Shown in pieces: positions 37,778 through 39,735 of a stretch of DNA of 39,735 bases. The stretch covers positions 1 to 39,735 of the forward strand of contig JALRKV010000090.1 in assembly GCA_023254735.1 (NCBI GenBank), read 5' to 3'. The first letter of the stretch is position 1. Each line of letters begins with the position of its first letter. This DNA is from Pseudomonadales bacterium (GTDB lineage: Bacteria > Pseudomonadota > Gammaproteobacteria > Pseudomonadales > Pseudohongiellaceae). Below the pieces are notes generated by a model. It had not been told where the DNA came from. It saw nothing but the letters and a program-made list of their open reading frames with translations, and made no database searches. The translations under genes and the position numbers were made by a program.

Positions 37778-38606
37778 CGAACCGAGCCTTACCCTCTTTG
37801 GCAAGTTTAATCAGATGTGCACTCATGGTTCGCTTAGCCCATGGCAGTAGATGCTCTCCCACATCGTCATAGGCGCTGACAACAAGCTCATCGTCGGTAC
37901 ACGGGGTGAGGAGTCGAAGACGCTCGAGAATTTTCGCCTCGCGCTTGAGGCGATGAGCGATTAGTTTTTCGATTTCTGTAAAAGGCGCACGCATAACCTC
38001 ACCATGCGCAGGCGCAAGTGAAATGAGAGGGAGCGACAGTAGACGCTCGAGAGACGAGAGATAGTCGCTCATATCACCGTCGGGCGGCAGGATCACAGGG
38101 GTCGTTCCTTGCAGCACATGGTCTCCTGTAAACAAAAGCCCCTCTTCCCTAAGTAAAAAACATAGATGATTCGAGACATGGCCGGGCGTATGAATCATCT
38201 GCAGTGAATAGCGCCCCGCTGTGTCCTGACATTCGATTATGTCACCGTCGGTACAGGCGATATCGGAGACGAAACTGTGATCCTGACCTGGCGCCTGCGG
38301 TGCATTCAAGCCAATTAATGTCGCGCCAGTCTCTTTAGCGAGCGCGAGCGCGCCCGGGGAGTGATCACCATGGGTATGAGTTACCAGAATATTCACAAGA
38401 CGCGAGTCACCAATCGCAGCCAAAAAATTCTTAAGCTGCGCAGCATCGATCGGCCCCGGATCGATTAGCGTGAGATTGTCCGTTCCGATAAGGTAGGTAT
38501 TGGTTCCTGGACCAGTCATGGGCCCGGGGTTCAACCCGAGTATTCGGCGCACGCGCACCGCTTCGGTCTCAAGCTCGACAGGCACACCCGGCTGTAAAAG
38601 ACTCAC
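37752..38606 (-). CDS. Metallo-beta-lactamase-fold hydrolase (LACTB2/glyoxalase II-like)
   Basis: This 284-residue cytoplasmic protein has the MBL zinc motif THTHGDH (H77, H79, D81, H82), the later ligands in HTPGHVSNH and TGDHVLQG, and the APAHGE stretch. The C-terminal ~80 residues form a winged-helix-like region (LKREAKILERL and following) seen in LACTB2-type proteins. Members act as nucleases or thioesterases, so the substrate is not determined. The start is a GTG at 38606 with GGGGAG upstream. It overlaps the GIY-YIG gene and may form a two-gene operon with it. Confidence 0.88.
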   Translation of the reverse strand: MSLLQPGVPVELETEAVRVRRILGLNPGPMTGPGTNTYLIGTDNLTLIDPGPIDAAQLKNFLAAIGDSRLVNILVTHTHGDHSPGALALAKETGATLIGLNAPQAPGQDHSFVSDIACTDGDIIECQDTAGRYSLQMIHTPGHVSNHLCFLLREEGLLFTGDHVLQGTTPVILPPDGDMSDYLSSLERLLSLPLISLAPAHGEVMRAPFTEIEKLIAHRLKREAKILERLRLLTPCTDDELVVSAYDDVGEHLLPWAKRTMSAHLIKLAKEGKARFDDSHWRVL

Positions 38607-38854
38607 CTACTCATCTCCCCTTATGTGTATGTGCTCATTTGCTTACGCATACAGGCGCCGTTTCGAAGATTCGTGTAACGCCAACTCTGTGACGTCGAAT
38701 ACTAACGCGAACCGAGCCTTAGTCCCAACCTGCCATTAACAGCAATCAGTTGGCGTCCGCATATGGAGTTCGATCGTGTTTCGCTTCATAATTCGGGGCT
38801 ACTCAAAACGGCGCGACTTTTGGCGCTGGCTAGCAAAAAAAAACAGGGAAGCGC

Positions 38855-39583
38855 ATGTACACGATAAAAACCTATAACCAAATCTCGAACCGCGGCCTCA
38901 GCCGCTTCCCTGCTAGTGATTACACTGTTTCTAGCGAGGCCACAGAGGCCGACGCGATTATGCTGCGTAGCCACAAGCTTTCGATAGATGAGGTGGGCAG
39001 TTCGCGCGCCGTAGCAAGAGCCGGCGCAGGGACAAACAATGTTCCTGTAGCAGACTGTACAGAGCGCGGGGTAGTCGTCTTCAATACGCCGGGCGCTAAT
39101 GCGAATGCCGTGAAAGAATTAGTGCTTTGTGGCCTATTGCTCGCCTCGCGCGGCATCATTCCGGGCATCGCTTTCGCCCAGTCACAGTCGCACCTGAGTG
39201 ATCACAGCGAGCTGTCGAAACTAATGGAGCAAGAAAAGAAGCGCTTCGCAGGCAGCGAGATCGCGGGCAAAACCCTCGGCGTCGTTGGTCTCGGCGCGAT
39301 TGGTTCGCTTGTCGCCGAGATGGCGATAGGCCTTGGTATGAAAGTTCACGGCTTCGATCCTGCACTCTCAGTCGAAGCAGCTTGGCGCCTGCCGAGCAAA
39401 GTCAAGCGCATAGAGAATCTTAGCGCGCTGGTTGCGAGCTCAGACTTCATTACACTCCATTTGCCGGCAATAGACGCCACGCGCGGGCTTATTAACGACG
39501 AGCTTTTCGATGCAATGCGGCCCGATGCCTGCCTAATCAACTTCGCTCGCGATGAAATTGTACAAAACCTTGTTTGGAATTAG
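38855..39583 (+). CDS. serA: D-3-phosphoglycerate dehydrogenase, C-terminally truncated
   Basis: The N-terminal substrate part and most of the Rossmann domain of a serA-type dehydrogenase are present. It includes RAGAGTNNVP, NTPGANANAVKELVLCG and the NAD-binding GLGAIG (145-150). The enzyme oxidises 3-phosphoglycerate in the first step of serine synthesis. The ATG at 38855 has AGGGAAG upstream. Relatives have about 390 residues with a C-terminal ACT domain, but this frame ends at 242. The family-like sequence stops at NFARDEIV (about 39560), after which seven unrelated codons lead to a TAG at 39581. It is therefore a broken gene or an artefactual junction; the sequence alone does not tell which. 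Confidence 0.85.
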   Translation: MYTIKTYNQISNRGLSRFPASDYTVSSEATEADAIMLRSHKLSIDEVGSSRAVARAGAGTNNVPVADCTERGVVVFNTPGANANAVKELVLCGLLLASRGIIPGIAFAQSQSHLSDHSELSKLMEQEKKRFAGSEIAGKTLGVVGLGAIGSLVAEMAIGLGMKVHGFDPALSVEAAWRLPSKVKRIENLSALVASSDFITLHLPAIDATRGLINDELFDAMRPDACLINFARDEIVQNLVWN

Positions 39584-39735
39584 AAAAGGAGACCGTACAG
39601 ACCTTAATCCGGATTTACAAAAACTAAAAGAAGAAAGAGATCTGTTTTTATCTTCTATGTCAAGAGACACTCGTGATAAACTAACCTCTATCGCTACTAC
39701 TTACGAAAAAATATATGGTAATTCATCAGTAGAAT
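39552..39735 (+). CDS. Partial AT-rich open frame running off the right edge
   Basis: From the ATG at 39552 a frame is open for 61 codons to the window end. The peptide is rich in Lys, Asp, Ser and Thr (MKLYKTLFGIRKGDRTDLN, then a Lys/Glu stretch), with AT-ending codons such as AAA, GAA, TTA and TCT. This codon use is unlike every other gene here. There is no ribosome-binding site before the ATG, so the apparent start may be an accident of the junction and the true gene may be truncated. I do not recognise the family. Confidence 0.45.
   Translation, partial: MKLYKTLFGIRKGDRTDLNPDLQKLKEERDLFLSSMSRDTRDKLTSIATTYEKIYGNSSVE
39560..39735. other. Compositionally foreign terminal segment
   Basis: From about 39560 to the end the sequence turns strongly AT-rich, with A-runs and AT-ending codons, exactly where the phosphoglycerate dehydrogenase frame stops resembling its family. 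No terminal inverted repeat, target duplication or transposase can be seen in the portion present. It could be the edge of an inserted element or an assembly chimera. Confidence 0.65.

Noticed and set aside
37340..38606. GIY-YIG protein plus MBL-fold hydrolase as a novel nuclease system
   Set aside because: The overlap suggests co-transcription, but both are common housekeeping-type families and nothing else around them supports a dedicated system.

Overview
The window looks like a chromosomal segment of an aerobic, Gram-negative gammaproteobacterium, probably marine or otherwise salt-adapted. This rests on the lptE, rlpA, mrdA/mrdB (rodA), slyX, DUF1820 and srkA genes, the gene order around leuS and lipA, and an NhaC-type and an NSS-type Na+-coupled transporter. 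By eye the composition is moderately GC-rich and even until about position 39560. I did not compute GC values and cannot name the genus. No rRNA, tRNA, IS element, integrase, CRISPR array or recognisable defence cassette was seen.

Layout. (1) 1-4380 holds a membrane-anchored cold-shock-domain protein, slyX, a fatty-acid desaturase, a TlpA-like thioredoxin, the srkA kinase and a DUF1820 gene. (2) 4528-13000 (+ strand) is the conserved run miaB, phoH-like (ybeZ), ybeY, corC, leuS, lptE, holA, with a sigma70-like promoter before miaB. The lnt gene that commonly follows corC is not here. (3) 13022-23919 is a block of mixed-strand accessory genes: M3 peptidase, NSS transporter, exported cyclophilin, YegD-like Hsp70, a DUF6702-like exported protein overlapping an M1 peptidase, and a sterol-desaturase-family protein. 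(4) 35560 down to 23938 (- strand) is one long run: proA, nadD, rsfS, rlmH, mrdA, mrdB, rlpA, dacA, ybeD, lipB, lipA, plus an unrecognised three-helix membrane protein four bases after lipA. (5) 35736-39583 holds an NhaC antiporter, a GIY-YIG protein, a metallo-beta-lactamase-fold hydrolase and a D-3-phosphoglycerate dehydrogenase gene whose frame breaks near 39560. The last ~175 bases are AT-rich and unlike everything before them.

How the genes fit together. Sections 2 and 4 are two halves of a widely conserved gammaproteobacterial neighbourhood. They join tRNA modification and charging (miaB, leuS), ribosome maturation (ybeY, rsfS, rlmH), envelope building (lptE, mrdA, mrdB, rlpA, dacA), lipoate synthesis (lipB, lipA), NAD and proline synthesis (nadD, proA) and replication (holA). 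Here the halves face each other across about 11.7 kb, of which roughly 11 kb is accessory genes.

I found no clear new multi-gene system. The items most worth a second look are the abrupt compositional and coding break at the right end, the unknown membrane protein tied to lipA, the overlapping M1 peptidase/DUF6702 pair, the membrane-anchored cold-shock protein, and several well-formed inverted repeats outside or at the ends of genes.
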